Assembly: GCA_947623925.1 (NCBI GenBank)
Contig: CANQID010000001.1
Coordinates: 68,047 to 130,683, forward strand
DNA length: 62,637 nucleotides
Source of the DNA: an uncultured Bacilli bacterium
GTDB lineage: Bacteria > Bacillota_I > Bacilli_A > RF39 > UBA660
Direction of reading: 5' to 3'
Shown: positions 43,928 through 53,657 of the stretch, piece by piece
Position numbering within the stretch: position 1 is the first letter of the stretch
Layout: every line of letters begins with the position of its first letter
The notes under the pieces: generated by a model
The model's input: the letters and a program-made list of their open reading frames with translations, nothing else
The model's database searches: none
What the model was told of the DNA's origin: nothing
Position numbers and translations under genes: made by a program

Positions 43928-46870
43928 ATGTACTTAAAAAAGATAATTGCGCATGGATTTAAATCTTTTGCAGATAAAATAACAATTGAATTAAATGATG
44001 GAATAATAGGTATAGTAGGACCCAATGGAAGTGGTAAAAGTAATGTTGTAGATGCTGTCCGTTGGGTTTTAGGTGAACAATCAGTAAAATCACTTCGTGG
44101 TGATGGAAATATGACGGATGTAATATTTTCTGGGAGTAAATCTAGAAATCCTAGCAATGTTGCTTCTGTTACTTTAATATTTGATAATACTGATTCATAT
44201 TTAAACTTGCCTTATACAGAAATTTCAATAAAAAGAAGAGTATATAAAGATGGAACAAATGAATACTATTTAAATAATGAAAAATGTAGATTAAAAGATA
44301 TAACAGATATACTATTAGATAGTGGTATAGCCAAAGAAAGTTTTAATATTATATCACAAGGAAAAATAGAAGAAATAATATCAAGTAAACCAAACGAAAG
44401 AAGAATAGTATTTGAAGAAGCAGCAGGTGTTTTAAAATATAAAAGAAGAAAAGAAGAAGCATTAAGAAAACTAGAAAAAACACATTTTAATATGAATCGT
44501 GTTGGAGATATAATTAATGAGTTAGAAACACAAGTAGAACCATTAAAAGAACAAAGAGATAAAGCATTAGAATATAATTCATTAAAAGAAGAATTATCAA
44601 GTATAGAAATTGCTTTAGTTGCAAATGATATAACAAATATAAACTATAAATATCAAGATAAGAAAAATTTAGTTGAAAAATTAAATAATGAAATACTAGA
44701 ACTTTCCAATAAAACAAGTAATAATGATGCTAATGTAGAACAAAACAAATTAAAACTTGCAAAATTAGATAACGAAATTAAACAAAAACAAAATGATTTA
44801 TTAGAAATAACTAGTAAAGTAGAAAAAATAAATGGTCAAAAACAAATAATATTAGAAAGAAAAAAATACGAAGTTGATGATATAAAACTTCATAATAATA
44901 TTTTAGAATTAAGAGAAAGTTTATTAAAAATAGATAGTGAATTAAATGTAGTAAATAATGAATTATCTACCTTAAAATTAGAACAAGAAAAAATAGAAGA
45001 AAATTATAATAAATATGAAAGTATTATAGATAATTTAAAAAATGAAAAAACGAATATTCAAAATAAATTATCTAATAAATTAAGAGAAGAAACATATTTA
45101 CAAAATAAAAAAGAAACATTAAAACAAAATATAGAAAATAATTCAACTCTACCATATTCTGTAAAAAGCATACTTTCAAATCCTAAATTAACAGGTATTC
45201 ATGATGTAATTGGTAATATAATTGATACAGATGATAAATATAAAAAAGCGATTTCTACAAGTTTAGGTGCATCATCATCTACAATAATAGCAGATAATGA
45301 AAATTCTATAAAAGAAGCAATTATATATTTAAAAAATAATAATATTGGTAGAGCAACTTTTTTTCCACTTAATATAATTAAATCAAAAACAATCGATAAT
45401 GAAACAAAAAATATGATAGATGGAGAAAAAGTTATTTCAACTGCAGATAAATTAATTAAATATGATCCAAAATATAAAAATATTATAGAAAATCAATTTG
45501 GAAATGTTATAGTATGTGATAATATTGATACATTAAATAAATTTTCTAAAAAAATAAACTATCGTTATAAGGTTGTAACACTAGATGGTGAATTATCACA
45601 TGTAGGAGGAGCCGTAACAGGTGGTAAAGATTCAAAACAAAATAATATAATAACTATTAAATATGAATATGAAAAATCACTAAAAGATTTAGAAAATATT
45701 GATAAAGATATAAATGAAATAGAAATACAAATAAATAATATAGATGAAAATATTAAAATAAATGAAGAAAAATTGTATTTAATAAATAAAGAAAAAATAA
45801 ATATTGAAAGTAAAATAAGTGATAAGAACAGCAAATATAGTAGTTTATTATTAGATAAAGACAATATTAATTTAGAAATTAAAGGAACAAATAATTTATT
45901 AAATAATTCTTTAGATAAAGAAGAAGAAGAAATATTAAACGCATATTATGAATCTATTAATAATAAAAATAATATTGAAAATGAATTAAAAATATTAAAT
46001 AGTAAAAAAGATGAAATAAATGAGGAATTAGAACAATTCGAACATATTATTAAAAAAGAAAATTCTATTTACAATCAAAAGAGTAATGAATTAAAAGAAG
46101 CAGAAATTGAAGTAAATAGATTAGATGTAAAACTTGATAATTTACTTAATTTATTAAGTGAAACATACAATATGACTTATGAAAATGCTGTTTCTTTATA
46201 CAAATTAGAACTTGATGTTGATTTAGCTCGTAGTAAAGTTACAACTTTAAAGAAAAAATTAAAAGATTTAGGAGAAGTTAATTTAGCAGCGCCTTCTGAA
46301 TATGAAAAAATAAGTACAAGATATGAATTTTTAATTAAACAAAGAGAAGATTTAGTAAATGCAGAAAATACATTACTTGAAATAATAAAAGAAATGGATA
46401 CAGTAATGAAAAAAGAATTCATGGAGACATTTAAAATAATAAATAAAAACTTTAATGAAACTTTTAAAAGTTTATTTAGAGGTGGAACAGCAGAATTAAA
46501 ACTTACAGATGAAAATGATTTATTAGAAACAGGTATAGAAATAGTAGCGTCTCCTCCGGGAAAAACACTTACAAGTATATCTTTATTATCAGGTGGAGAA
46601 AAAACTTTTACAGCAATCAGTTTGCTTTTCGCAATACTTAAATCAAGACCTGTACCTTTCTGCATATTAGATGAGGTTGAGGCAGCACTAGATGAAGTAA
46701 ATGTTGATAGTTTTGGAAATTATATAAATGGATTAAAAGATAAAACACAATTTATATTAATAACACATAAAAAGAAAACAATGGAATATGTAGATTTATT
46801 ATATGGAATTACTATGCAAGAATCAGGTGTAAGTAAATTAGTAAGTGTTAAATTAGAAGAAATAAAATAA
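43928..46870 (+). CDS. smc: Chromosome segregation SMC protein with short arms
   Basis: SMC forms the core of the condensin complex with ScpAB. The 980-residue protein starts MYLKKIIAHGFKSFADK and has Walker A GPNGSGKSNV (31-40), a hinge (about 407-564, with LTGIHDVIGNIID and GGAVTGG) and the C-terminal head with LLSGGEKTFTAISLLF (about 885-900) and FCILDEVEAALDE. The two coiled coils (about 170-405 and 565-780) are roughly 100 residues shorter each than in Bacillus SMC (about 1186 residues in all). Start at ATG 43928 is chosen because the protein then begins as other SMCs do; 18 further upstream codons have no homology. No rnc or ftsY lies next to it, unlike the usual Firmicutes order. Confidence 0.93.
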   Translation: MYLKKIIAHGFKSFADKITIELNDGIIGIVGPNGSGKSNVVDAVRWVLGEQSVKSLRGDGNMTDVIFSGSKSRNPSNVASVTLIFDNTDSYLNLPYTEISIKRRVYKDGTNEYYLNNEKCRLKDITDILLDSGIAKESFNIISQGKIEEIISSKPNERRIVFEEAAGVLKYKRRKEEALRKLEKTHFNMNRVGDIINELETQVEPLKEQRDKALEYNSLKEELSSIEIALVANDITNINYKYQDKKNLVEKLNNEILELSNKTSNNDANVEQNKLKLAKLDNEIKQKQNDLLEITSKVEKINGQKQIILERKKYEVDDIKLHNNILELRESLLKIDSELNVVNNELSTLKLEQEKIEENYNKYESIIDNLKNEKTNIQNKLSNKLREETYLQNKKETLKQNIENNSTLPYSVKSILSNPKLTGIHDVIGNIIDTDDKYKKAISTSLGASSSTIIADNENSIKEAIIYLKNNNIGRATFFPLNIIKSKTIDNETKNMIDGEKVISTADKLIKYDPKYKNIIENQFGNVIVCDNIDTLNKFSKKINYRYKVVTLDGELSHVGGAVTGGKDSKQNNIITIKYEYEKSLKDLENIDKDINEIEIQINNIDENIKINEEKLYLINKEKINIESKISDKNSKYSSLLLDKDNINLEIKGTNNLLNNSLDKEEEEILNAYYESINNKNNIENELKILNSKKDEINEELEQFEHIIKKENSIYNQKSNELKEAEIEVNRLDVKLDNLLNLLSETYNMTYENAVSLYKLELDVDLARSKVTTLKKKLKDLGEVNLAAPSEYEKISTRYEFLIKQREDLVNAENTLLEIIKEMDTVMKKEFMETFKIINKNFNETFKSLFRGGTAELKLTDENDLLETGIEIVASPPGKTLTSISLLSGGEKTFTAISLLFAILKSRPVPFCILDEVEAALDEVNVDSFGNYINGLKDKTQFILITHKKKTMEYVDLLYGITMQESGVSKLVSVKLEEIK

Positions 46871-46933
46871 TTATTTCTTTTTTTCACTAAAAATACATAA
46901 TAATTGTATAATATATTCGTAGGATGTGATTAA

Positions 46934-47599
46934 ATGAAAATACTTATAGTAGATGATGAGGAATTAATAAGAAATGTAATTAAAGAATATTGTATACTAG
47001 AAAATTTTGAAGTAATAGAGTCGGAAAATGGATTGGATGCAATAGAAAAAATAAAAAATAACAACATAGATCTAATGGTGCTCGATATAATGATGCCTAA
47101 ATTAGATGGTTTTAGTGCATTTAAAGAAATTAAAAAAATAAAAAACATTCCTACTATTGTTTTATCCGCAAGAAGTGAAGAATTTGATAAATTATCTGGT
47201 TTTGATTTAGGAATAGATGATTATTTAACAAAGCCATTTAGTCCTAAAGAGTTAATGGCAAGGATAAAAGCAATACTTAAAAGAGTAAAAAATATAGAAG
47301 ATGTATATATATATGAGGATTTAAAAATTGATTATGCGGGAAGAGTAGTAACTATTAAAGATAAAGAAATAAAATTAACACCAAAAGAATATGAACTTTT
47401 AGTATATTTTATTGAAAATAAAGGAATTGCTCTTTCTAGAGAACAACTTTTAACAAAAATTTGGGGATATAATTTTTTTGGTGATGATAGAACAATAGAT
47501 ACACATATAAAAATGCTTAGAAATAATTTAGGAAAATATAGAAATTTAATTGTTACAATAAGAGGAGTAGGATATAAATATAATGAAACAAAAAAGTAG
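46934..47599 (+). CDS. OmpR/PhoB-type response regulator
   Basis: The 221-residue protein has a receiver domain with the acidic pair DDEE (7-10), phosphoacceptor Asp in LMVLDIMMPKLDG (about 52) and the Lys in YLTKPFSP, then a winged-helix DNA-binding domain (LTPKEYELLVYF, TIRGVGYKY). It overlaps the sensor kinase gene by 17 bases, so the two form one operon. It resembles PhoP/WalR-type regulators, but no marker identifies the stimulus. Confidence 0.93.
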   Translation: MKILIVDDEELIRNVIKEYCILENFEVIESENGLDAIEKIKNNNIDLMVLDIMMPKLDGFSAFKEIKKIKNIPTIVLSARSEEFDKLSGFDLGIDDYLTKPFSPKELMARIKAILKRVKNIEDVYIYEDLKIDYAGRVVTIKDKEIKLTPKEYELLVYFIENKGIALSREQLLTKIWGYNFFGDDRTIDTHIKMLRNNLGKYRNLIVTIRGVGYKYNETKK

Positions 47600-49031
47600 T
47601 TTAAGAACTAAAATATGGACATATTTTATTATTTTTTCAGCATCAATATTATTATTCTTATGGTTGTTTCAAATATTATTTTTAAAATCTTATTATAAAA
47701 AAAATGTAGTAAATAGATTAGAAAATTCTATTGAAAAAATGTTAATAAGTTTTAAAAGTGATGATTATGAAAAAGCATTAGATCAACTTTCAATGGAAAA
47801 TGAAGTTTGTATTGAAATAATAAATAACGATATAATAAAATATTCATCTGTTATATATAATAAAGGTTGTATGGGTGCAGAAACTAGCAAAGAAGGAACT
47901 TATTATAAAAAAGATTTTATGAATAGTAATTTATCAAAAAAAATATATACACTAGTAAATCCGAGATTTAAAAATAAAAGCATTATTTATGGAATAAAAT
48001 TAGATGATACAACTTATGCATTTATAAGTGCTTCCATAGAACCTATTGATACGACATTAGTAGTATTAAGAAATCAATTCTTTTATTTAACTTTATTAAT
48101 TATAATTTTATCATTAATAGTTTCTTATTTTGTTTCTAAAAAAATATCTAGTGGAGTAATAAGAATTAATAAAGAGGCTAAGAAACTATCACAAGGTGAT
48201 TTCAGCGCTAAATTCGATACAAATGAATCTATTTTAGAATTAAACGAACTTGCTCAAACACTTGAATATACAAAAAATGAACTATCTAAAACGGAAGAAT
48301 TAAGAAGAGAATTACTTGCAAATGTAAGTCATGATTTAAAAACACCACTTACAATGATAAAAGCATATGCGGAAATGGTTAGAGATGTTACATATAAAGA
48401 TAAAGAAAAAATGGAAAAAGATTTAAATATTATAATAGAAGAAACTGATAGATTAAATGTACTTGTAAATGATATTTTAGATTTATCAAAAATACAATCT
48501 GGTACTCAAAAATTGAATATAGAACAGTTTGATATAAATGAATTAATAAAAAATATAGTAAAAAGATATGATATTATGGTAGAAAACGATGGATATAATT
48601 TTGAGTTAAATTTACTTGCTAATTCAGTTGTATGTGCTGATAAAAAAAGAATTGAACAAGCACTTTATAATTTGATTAATAATGCAATAAATTATACAGG
48701 AAAAGATAAAAAAGTAATAATTAATGTTATTGAAAAAGAGGATAATTTTAGAATAGAAGTAAAAGATACTGGTAAAGGAATCGATGAAGAGGAAATTAAA
48801 AATATATGGGATAAATATTATAAAGTTGATAAAACACATTCAAGAGTTCATGTAGGAAGTGGGGTTGGACTATCAATAGTAAAAAATATTTTTATAAATC
48901 ATAATTATAATTATGGTGTTGAGTCTAAGAATAAAAAAGGAACGATTTTCTATTTTGAATTACCGAAAAATAAAGAAGAAATTATAGTAGAAAAACAAAA
49001 AAAGCATATAAAGAAGAAAAAACAAGATTAA
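47583..49031 (+). CDS. Two-component sensor histidine kinase
   Basis: The 482-residue protein has two membrane helices (about 13-33 and 160-182) around an extracytoplasmic domain of about 125 residues with two Cys (EVCIEI and GCMGAE). A HAMP region follows, then the dimerization domain with ANVSHDLKTPLTMIK (phospho-His about 255) and the ATPase domain (NNAINYTG, DTGKGID, GSGVGLSIVK). It is the kinase for the overlapping response regulator. The extracytoplasmic part is not a known sensor by eye. Its end is a terminator hairpin. Confidence 0.92.
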   Translation: MKQKSSLRTKIWTYFIIFSASILLFLWLFQILFLKSYYKKNVVNRLENSIEKMLISFKSDDYEKALDQLSMENEVCIEIINNDIIKYSSVIYNKGCMGAETSKEGTYYKKDFMNSNLSKKIYTLVNPRFKNKSIIYGIKLDDTTYAFISASIEPIDTTLVVLRNQFFYLTLLIIILSLIVSYFVSKKISSGVIRINKEAKKLSQGDFSAKFDTNESILELNELAQTLEYTKNELSKTEELRRELLANVSHDLKTPLTMIKAYAEMVRDVTYKDKEKMEKDLNIIIEETDRLNVLVNDILDLSKIQSGTQKLNIEQFDINELIKNIVKRYDIMVENDGYNFELNLLANSVVCADKKRIEQALYNLINNAINYTGKDKKVIINVIEKEDNFRIEVKDTGKGIDEEEIKNIWDKYYKVDKTHSRVHVGSGVGLSIVKNIFINHNYNYGVESKNKKGTIFYFELPKNKEEIIVEKQKKHIKKKKQD

Positions 49032-49042
49032 TCTTGTTTTTA
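49018..49042 (+). terminator. Terminator of the two-component operon
   Basis: AAAACAAGATTAATCTTGTT is an almost perfect palindrome followed by TTTATT; it overlaps the stop codon of the kinase gene. Confidence 0.7.
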
Positions 49043-49082
49043 TTATATAAAATGTTATAATTTTATTAGATAGGAGTTAATT

Positions 49083-50006
49083 ATGATTTATTTGTTATAT
49101 GGGAAAGAGATTCATTTGATACATGATTATATAGATAAAATAAAAAAAGATAATAAAATTGAAGATTTTAGTGTCTCTACATATGATATAGACGATGGTA
49201 TATATAAAATACTTGAGGATGCAAATACTATAGATATGTTTGGAAATAAAAAACTTATAATAGTAAATAATAGTTATATTTTTGCAGGCATTAAACAAGA
49301 AATAGATGTTGAAGATTTAAATAAATATATTAAAAATCCTAATCCAGATTGTTTACTTATATTTATAGTAAATAGTGAAAAATTGGATGAAAGAAAAAAA
49401 ATAACAAAAGAAATAAAAAAAATAGGAATAGTGAAAGATTTTAATAGTTTTGATAGTAACATTTTAAAAGAAATGTTTGGAGATTATAAAATTGATAATT
49501 TAACACTTAATTATTTAAAAGATAGAGTAGGCAATAATTTAGATATATTAAGTAGTGAAATAGAAAAAATCAAGATATACAAAGATAACGATAAAATTAT
49601 TACTAAAGAAGATATAACTAATTTAACAAGTAAAAATATAGATATTGACATATTTGAATTAATAGAAAGTATTGTAGTAAAAAATAAAGAAAAAGCAATA
49701 TCTATATATAATGAAATGATTAAAATGAATGAAGAACCAATTAAAATAATAGTAATGCTTTCTAATCAATTTAGAATAATTTATCAAGCCAAAAGATTAT
49801 ATAAGCAAGGTTATAGTGGAAATGATATAGCAACACTTTTAGATATACATCCATATAGAATTAAATTAGCTCTAGAAAAAGGAAGAAATTATAATGAAAA
49901 AGATTTAATAAACAATTTATATAAATTAGCAGTGCTTGATGAAGAAATTAAAACGGGTAAAAAAGACAAATATATGGCATTAGAATTGTTTTTAATAACG
50001 GTTTAA
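49083..50006 (+). CDS. holA: DNA polymerase III subunit delta
   Basis: HolA opens the sliding clamp in the clamp loader. The 307-residue protein begins MIYLLYGKEIHLIHDYIDKI and shows the family pattern (LIIVNNSYIF, CLLIFIVNSEKLDERKKITK, DILSSEIEKI, DIFELIESIVVKNKEKAI, EPIKIIVMLSNQFRIIYQ and the C-terminal KYMALELFLI). As usual for delta the Walker motifs are absent. It has a TAGGAG ribosome site and a terminator behind it. Confidence 0.9.
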   Translation: MIYLLYGKEIHLIHDYIDKIKKDNKIEDFSVSTYDIDDGIYKILEDANTIDMFGNKKLIIVNNSYIFAGIKQEIDVEDLNKYIKNPNPDCLLIFIVNSEKLDERKKITKEIKKIGIVKDFNSFDSNILKEMFGDYKIDNLTLNYLKDRVGNNLDILSSEIEKIKIYKDNDKIITKEDITNLTSKNIDIDIFELIESIVVKNKEKAISIYNEMIKMNEEPIKIIVMLSNQFRIIYQAKRLYKQGYSGNDIATLLDIHPYRIKLALEKGRNYNEKDLINNLYKLAVLDEEIKTGKKDKYMALELFLITV

Positions 50007-50049
50007 TGCAAATATAATATAGTTTTATGCAATTAAATTTGCATTTTTT
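50005..50049 (+). terminator. Terminator of holA
   Basis: AATGCAAAT and ATTTGCATT enclose a 23-base loop and are followed by TTTTA. Confidence 0.55.
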
Positions 50050-50096
50050 ATTTACTTGTGCTAAAATATCTTGGTCTTTGAAAGGGGAAAAATAAA

Positions 50097-50642
50097 ATGA
50101 ATATAAAAAACATAGACGATTTAATATGTGCTTATAATAAAAGTTTTTTAAATTTAATTAATTTAGATAAAATGAAACCAGAAGAACAAAATAAAATATA
50201 TAGTAATAATACATTAGATAGTAATAAAATATCTAGTTTAGTTGATGTTAATGAAACTGAAAATATAAATAATTATGAATGGGCTTCAAAAATTAAAAAC
50301 AATTTTTATTATAATATATTAAATGAAAATACTAATTTATATAAATTAACTTTTAGATCATCAAATAAACAATCAACAATTGAAATTAAGTTATTTATAC
50401 TTCCTGATGGAACAATAGAATACGATGAACTTAAGAAACTTGAATTTGTAATTGGTAAGCCAGGACTTTATAAAATTACAATTATAGATTTATTTGATAT
50501 ATTAAGAAAATTATCTTTAGAAGGTTTAGTAGATGTTGATTTAACACCACTTAAAACTGCTATAAAAGTAAATAATCTAAATAGAAAACTTAATGAAACT
50601 ATTTTAAAACTTTTTCCAACTAAAGAAAAAGTTTATGTATAA
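50097..50642 (+). CDS. Hypothetical protein
   Basis: I do not recognise this 181-residue protein. It has no signal peptide or membrane segment. The first 75 residues are Asn/Lys-rich and probably helical or flexible. The middle has alternating hydrophobic strands (STIEIKLFILPDGTIEYDEL, LYKITIIDLFDILRKL) that suggest a small alpha/beta fold. A proper GAAAGGGG ribosome site, a separate upstream region and a bidirectional terminator behind it support a real single-gene unit. The neighbours (holA, a pyrophosphatase on the other strand) do not indicate its role. Confidence 0.6.
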   Translation: MNIKNIDDLICAYNKSFLNLINLDKMKPEEQNKIYSNNTLDSNKISSLVDVNETENINNYEWASKIKNNFYYNILNENTNLYKLTFRSSNKQSTIEIKLFILPDGTIEYDELKKLEFVIGKPGLYKITIIDLFDILRKLSLEGLVDVDLTPLKTAIKVNNLNRKLNETILKLFPTKEKVYV

Positions 50643-50643
50643 T

Positions 50644-50676
50644 AAAAGGTTCACATTTATGAACCTTTATTTTTTT
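50644..50676. terminator. Bidirectional terminator
   Basis: AAAGGTTCA and TGAACCTTT around a six-base loop with T/A runs on both sides; serves both converging genes. Confidence 0.75.
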
Positions 50677-52289
50677 TCTAAAATGTCTAATAATTGTGGT
50701 ACAACTTGTAATTTCCTTGAAACAATATTTTCTAATAATATACCTTCATATATTTCTTTTAAATTAAATGTTGTTTTAATAATATCATCACATCCATCGG
50801 TATATAAAATATAAGAATTATTATTTAATATGTCTGTAACAAGCATTATAATTAAATAGTATTCACCAGATAGTTTAACATTATTCATTTCATTTATAAA
50901 TTCATCTTTTTTATCAATTATTTCATCAGGATTTGGAGTAAGTACTTGAGAAATACCAATTTTATTATTATCGATAGGGTAATTTTTAAAATCTGTATAC
51001 AAAATTTCTTGTTTAGTTTTTCCTATAAATGAAGAACCTTTTTTAAACATTTCAAGTGCATATTCATTATAATTAATCGACGCAATAGAAGATAGTTCAT
51101 TTATAGCTTTTCTATCAATATCAGTAGTAGTAGGGGACTTTAAAATAATTGTATCTGAACATATACCACTAATTAGTAACCCTGCAATATGAGGCGGTAT
51201 TTCAATATTATTTTCCTTAAACAATAAATATATAATTGTACAAGTACTACCAACAGGCATATTTCTAAAATTAATAGGTTTAGAAGTACCAAGATTGCCT
51301 AAATTATGATGGTCAATTATTTCAATAATTTCCGCTTCTTCTATTCCTTCAATACTTTGTCTTGCTGTATTATGATCAACTAAAATGATTTTTTTCTTTT
51401 TAGTATATCCAACATCAGATAATCTAACTATACCAAGACATTTTTCATTTTTACTTATAACAGGATAATAACTAAACTTAGTTTTATTAGCTAAACTTGT
51501 GAATTCATCTATAGTCATATCTTCATTAACACAAAGAACATCTTTAGTAGTAGATATTTGATAAATATAATTACACAAATTAATCATTTTTGCGACTTCA
51601 AAAGTAGTGTGATATGTTCTTATAATATTTACATTATTTTTAAGAGCGATATTATAATGTTCTTCCTTTATATTAGCATTTCCTGTTAATATAATTAATT
51701 TAACCTTTTGATTTACTGCATATTCTATTATTGAATGTCTATCTCCAACAATTAATATAGTATCACTATTAAGTTTGATATTTTCAATAAAAGTAGTACT
51801 TTTATATCCTGCTATCATTAATTCTCCATGTATTTTATTATCGAATTTTAATATAGATTCTCCACCTATAGTATTTATAATATTATCATATGAAGTTGTA
51901 AGTATTTGTGTATTTCCTTCGATTTGATCTGTTGCTATATTTTTCATTGAAAGAACGCTTAAAAATTTTTGATTATCATCTACAATTGGTATTTTACTAG
52001 TACCTGATTCTACCATTTTTTTATATCCAGCATATACGGATTCATAAGCATTTATAAAGTGATTTTTTCTATAATCAGTATCTTTAATTTTTAATTTAAC
52101 ATCATTTAGAAACATTGGTTTTTTAACATTAAAATAGTCAAGAACAAATTTAGTTTCATTGTTTATATCACTTAATATAACAGGTACTGTATTCATTCCT
52201 AATTTATTTTTTAAATAAGATAATGCTATTGAAGAACAAACACTATCAGTATCTGGATTTCTATGACCAAATATGTATATTTTTTCCAT
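50667..52289 (-). CDS. ppaC: Manganese-dependent inorganic pyrophosphatase with CBS and DRTGG insert
   Basis: The 540-residue protein is a family II pyrophosphatase of the DHH superfamily. The N-terminal metal motif is HRNPDTDSVCSS (about 8-19), the DHH motif appears as IIDHHNLG (about 325-332) and the DHHA2 domain follows (from about 400). Between the first motif and DHH lie a CBS pair and a DRTGG domain (about 70-300). In Clostridia and Desulfitobacterium such CBS-PPases are controlled by AMP, ADP and diadenosine polyphosphates. It hydrolyses pyrophosphate in the cytoplasm. Two AATACC/AGGTA-type ribosome sites are seen; rarA lies 13 bases upstream in the same direction. Confidence 0.9.
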   Translation of the reverse strand: MEKIYIFGHRNPDTDSVCSSIALSYLKNKLGMNTVPVILSDINNETKFVLDYFNVKKPMFLNDVKLKIKDTDYRKNHFINAYESVYAGYKKMVESGTSKIPIVDDNQKFLSVLSMKNIATDQIEGNTQILTTSYDNIINTIGGESILKFDNKIHGELMIAGYKSTTFIENIKLNSDTILIVGDRHSIIEYAVNQKVKLIILTGNANIKEEHYNIALKNNVNIIRTYHTTFEVAKMINLCNYIYQISTTKDVLCVNEDMTIDEFTSLANKTKFSYYPVISKNEKCLGIVRLSDVGYTKKKKIILVDHNTARQSIEGIEEAEIIEIIDHHNLGNLGTSKPINFRNMPVGSTCTIIYLLFKENNIEIPPHIAGLLISGICSDTIILKSPTTTDIDRKAINELSSIASINYNEYALEMFKKGSSFIGKTKQEILYTDFKNYPIDNNKIGISQVLTPNPDEIIDKKDEFINEMNNVKLSGEYYLIIMLVTDILNNNSYILYTDGCDDIIKTTFNLKEIYEGILLENIVSRKLQVVPQLLDILEKK

Positions 52290-52302
52290 ATAATACCTCT
52301 TT

Positions 52303-53514
52303 CTATTTACTATTTCTTTCTATCTTATCGATTACTTCTTTTAACATATTTTCATATTTGTTATTTTTTGGTACATAAAATTTAATATTTTTAATTTTAT
52401 CAGGTAAGTATTGTTGTTTTACCCAACTACCTTTATAATTATGTGGATATAAATAATCAGGAGAAGTAGTTTTAATATTATCAGGTACATTACCACTATT
52501 ACCACTTCTAACAACATTTAAAGCATCATCTATTGCCATACATGCACTATTAGATTTAGGAGATAAGGCAAGTTCTATTACGGTTGCTGCTAAAGGAATT
52601 CTAGCCTCAGGAAGTCCAAGACGATTGCATGCATTTATACAAGCATCTACTTTAGGACCCATTGAACTGTTAGCAAGCCCAATATCTTCATATGCAATAA
52701 CACTCATTCTTCTAAATATTATATCTAAATCTCCTGCTTCTATTAATCTTGCTAAATAATAAAGTGAAGCATTAACATCACTTCCACGAATTGATTTTTG
52801 AAAGGCACTTATTACATCATAATAACCATCTTCGTTTTTATCATGAAAAAAAGCAGGTTTACTATTTATATTTTTTAAAACATCTAAATTTATATTAAAA
52901 TCACTAGTAGAGTAGTATGCCATTTCAAGCAAATTATAAGCAAATCTTAAATCTCCATTAGATAATGAAGCAATATAATCAATACTTTTTTTATCTATTT
53001 TTATATTAGGTAAAAATTCACTTTTTATAGCTCTTTTAATTCCTAAAACTACATGTTCATTAGTAAGCTCTTTAAGTTCAAATATTTGACATCTACTTCT
53101 TATAGCAGGATTAATACTATGATATGGATTTGAAGTGGTCATACCAATAAGTGTTATAACGCCATTTTCTAAATAAGGAAGTAAAATATCTTGTTTATCT
53201 TTATTTAATCTATGAATTTCATCAACAACAAGAACTATATTACCATACATTTTTGCTTCTTCAATAACGACATCAAAATCCTTTTTAGCGTTAATAACAG
53301 CATTAAGCATTCTATATTTAAAACCAAGTTCATTTATAATAGCAAGAGCAAGTGTTGTTTTACCAACACCTGGTTTACCATAAAAAATCATCGAAAATAA
53401 TTTTTTATTGTTTACTATATTTGTTATTATTTTATCTTTTCCAATTAAATGTTCTTGACCAATTACATCTTTCACTTTTTTTGGTCTTAATTTAATAGCT
53501 AAAGGTTCGTTCAT
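52303..53514 (-). CDS. rarA: Replication-associated recombination protein A (RarA/MgsA)
   Basis: The 403-residue AAA+ ATPase acts at stalled forks and is related to clamp loaders. Walker A is IFYGKPGVGKTTLA (about 44-57), Walker B VLVVDEIHRLNKDKQ, sensor 1 MTTSNP and sensor 2 AIRSRC. The C-terminal tetramerization domain contains SIRGSDVNASLYYLARLIE and DYLYPHNYKGSWVKQQYLP, which is typical. It is divergent from xerD and lies in an operon with the pyrophosphatase gene. Confidence 0.95.
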   Translation of the reverse strand: MNEPLAIKLRPKKVKDVIGQEHLIGKDKIITNIVNNKKLFSMIFYGKPGVGKTTLALAIINELGFKYRMLNAVINAKKDFDVVIEEAKMYGNIVLVVDEIHRLNKDKQDILLPYLENGVITLIGMTTSNPYHSINPAIRSRCQIFELKELTNEHVVLGIKRAIKSEFLPNIKIDKKSIDYIASLSNGDLRFAYNLLEMAYYSTSDFNINLDVLKNINSKPAFFHDKNEDGYYDVISAFQKSIRGSDVNASLYYLARLIEAGDLDIIFRRMSVIAYEDIGLANSSMGPKVDACINACNRLGLPEARIPLAATVIELALSPKSNSACMAIDDALNVVRSGNSGNVPDNIKTTSPDYLYPHNYKGSWVKQQYLPDKIKNIKFYVPKNNKYENMLKEVIDKIERNSK

Positions 53515-53657
53515 AATACCACCACTTCTTATATTTTAACACATTTCGTAATAAATTGGGTATAGTAATAAAATATTAATTATATTAAATAATGTAAATG
53601 TATAAAATAAATTTTAATTAAATTAAAAATACATGATATAATTATTATGGTGATGAT

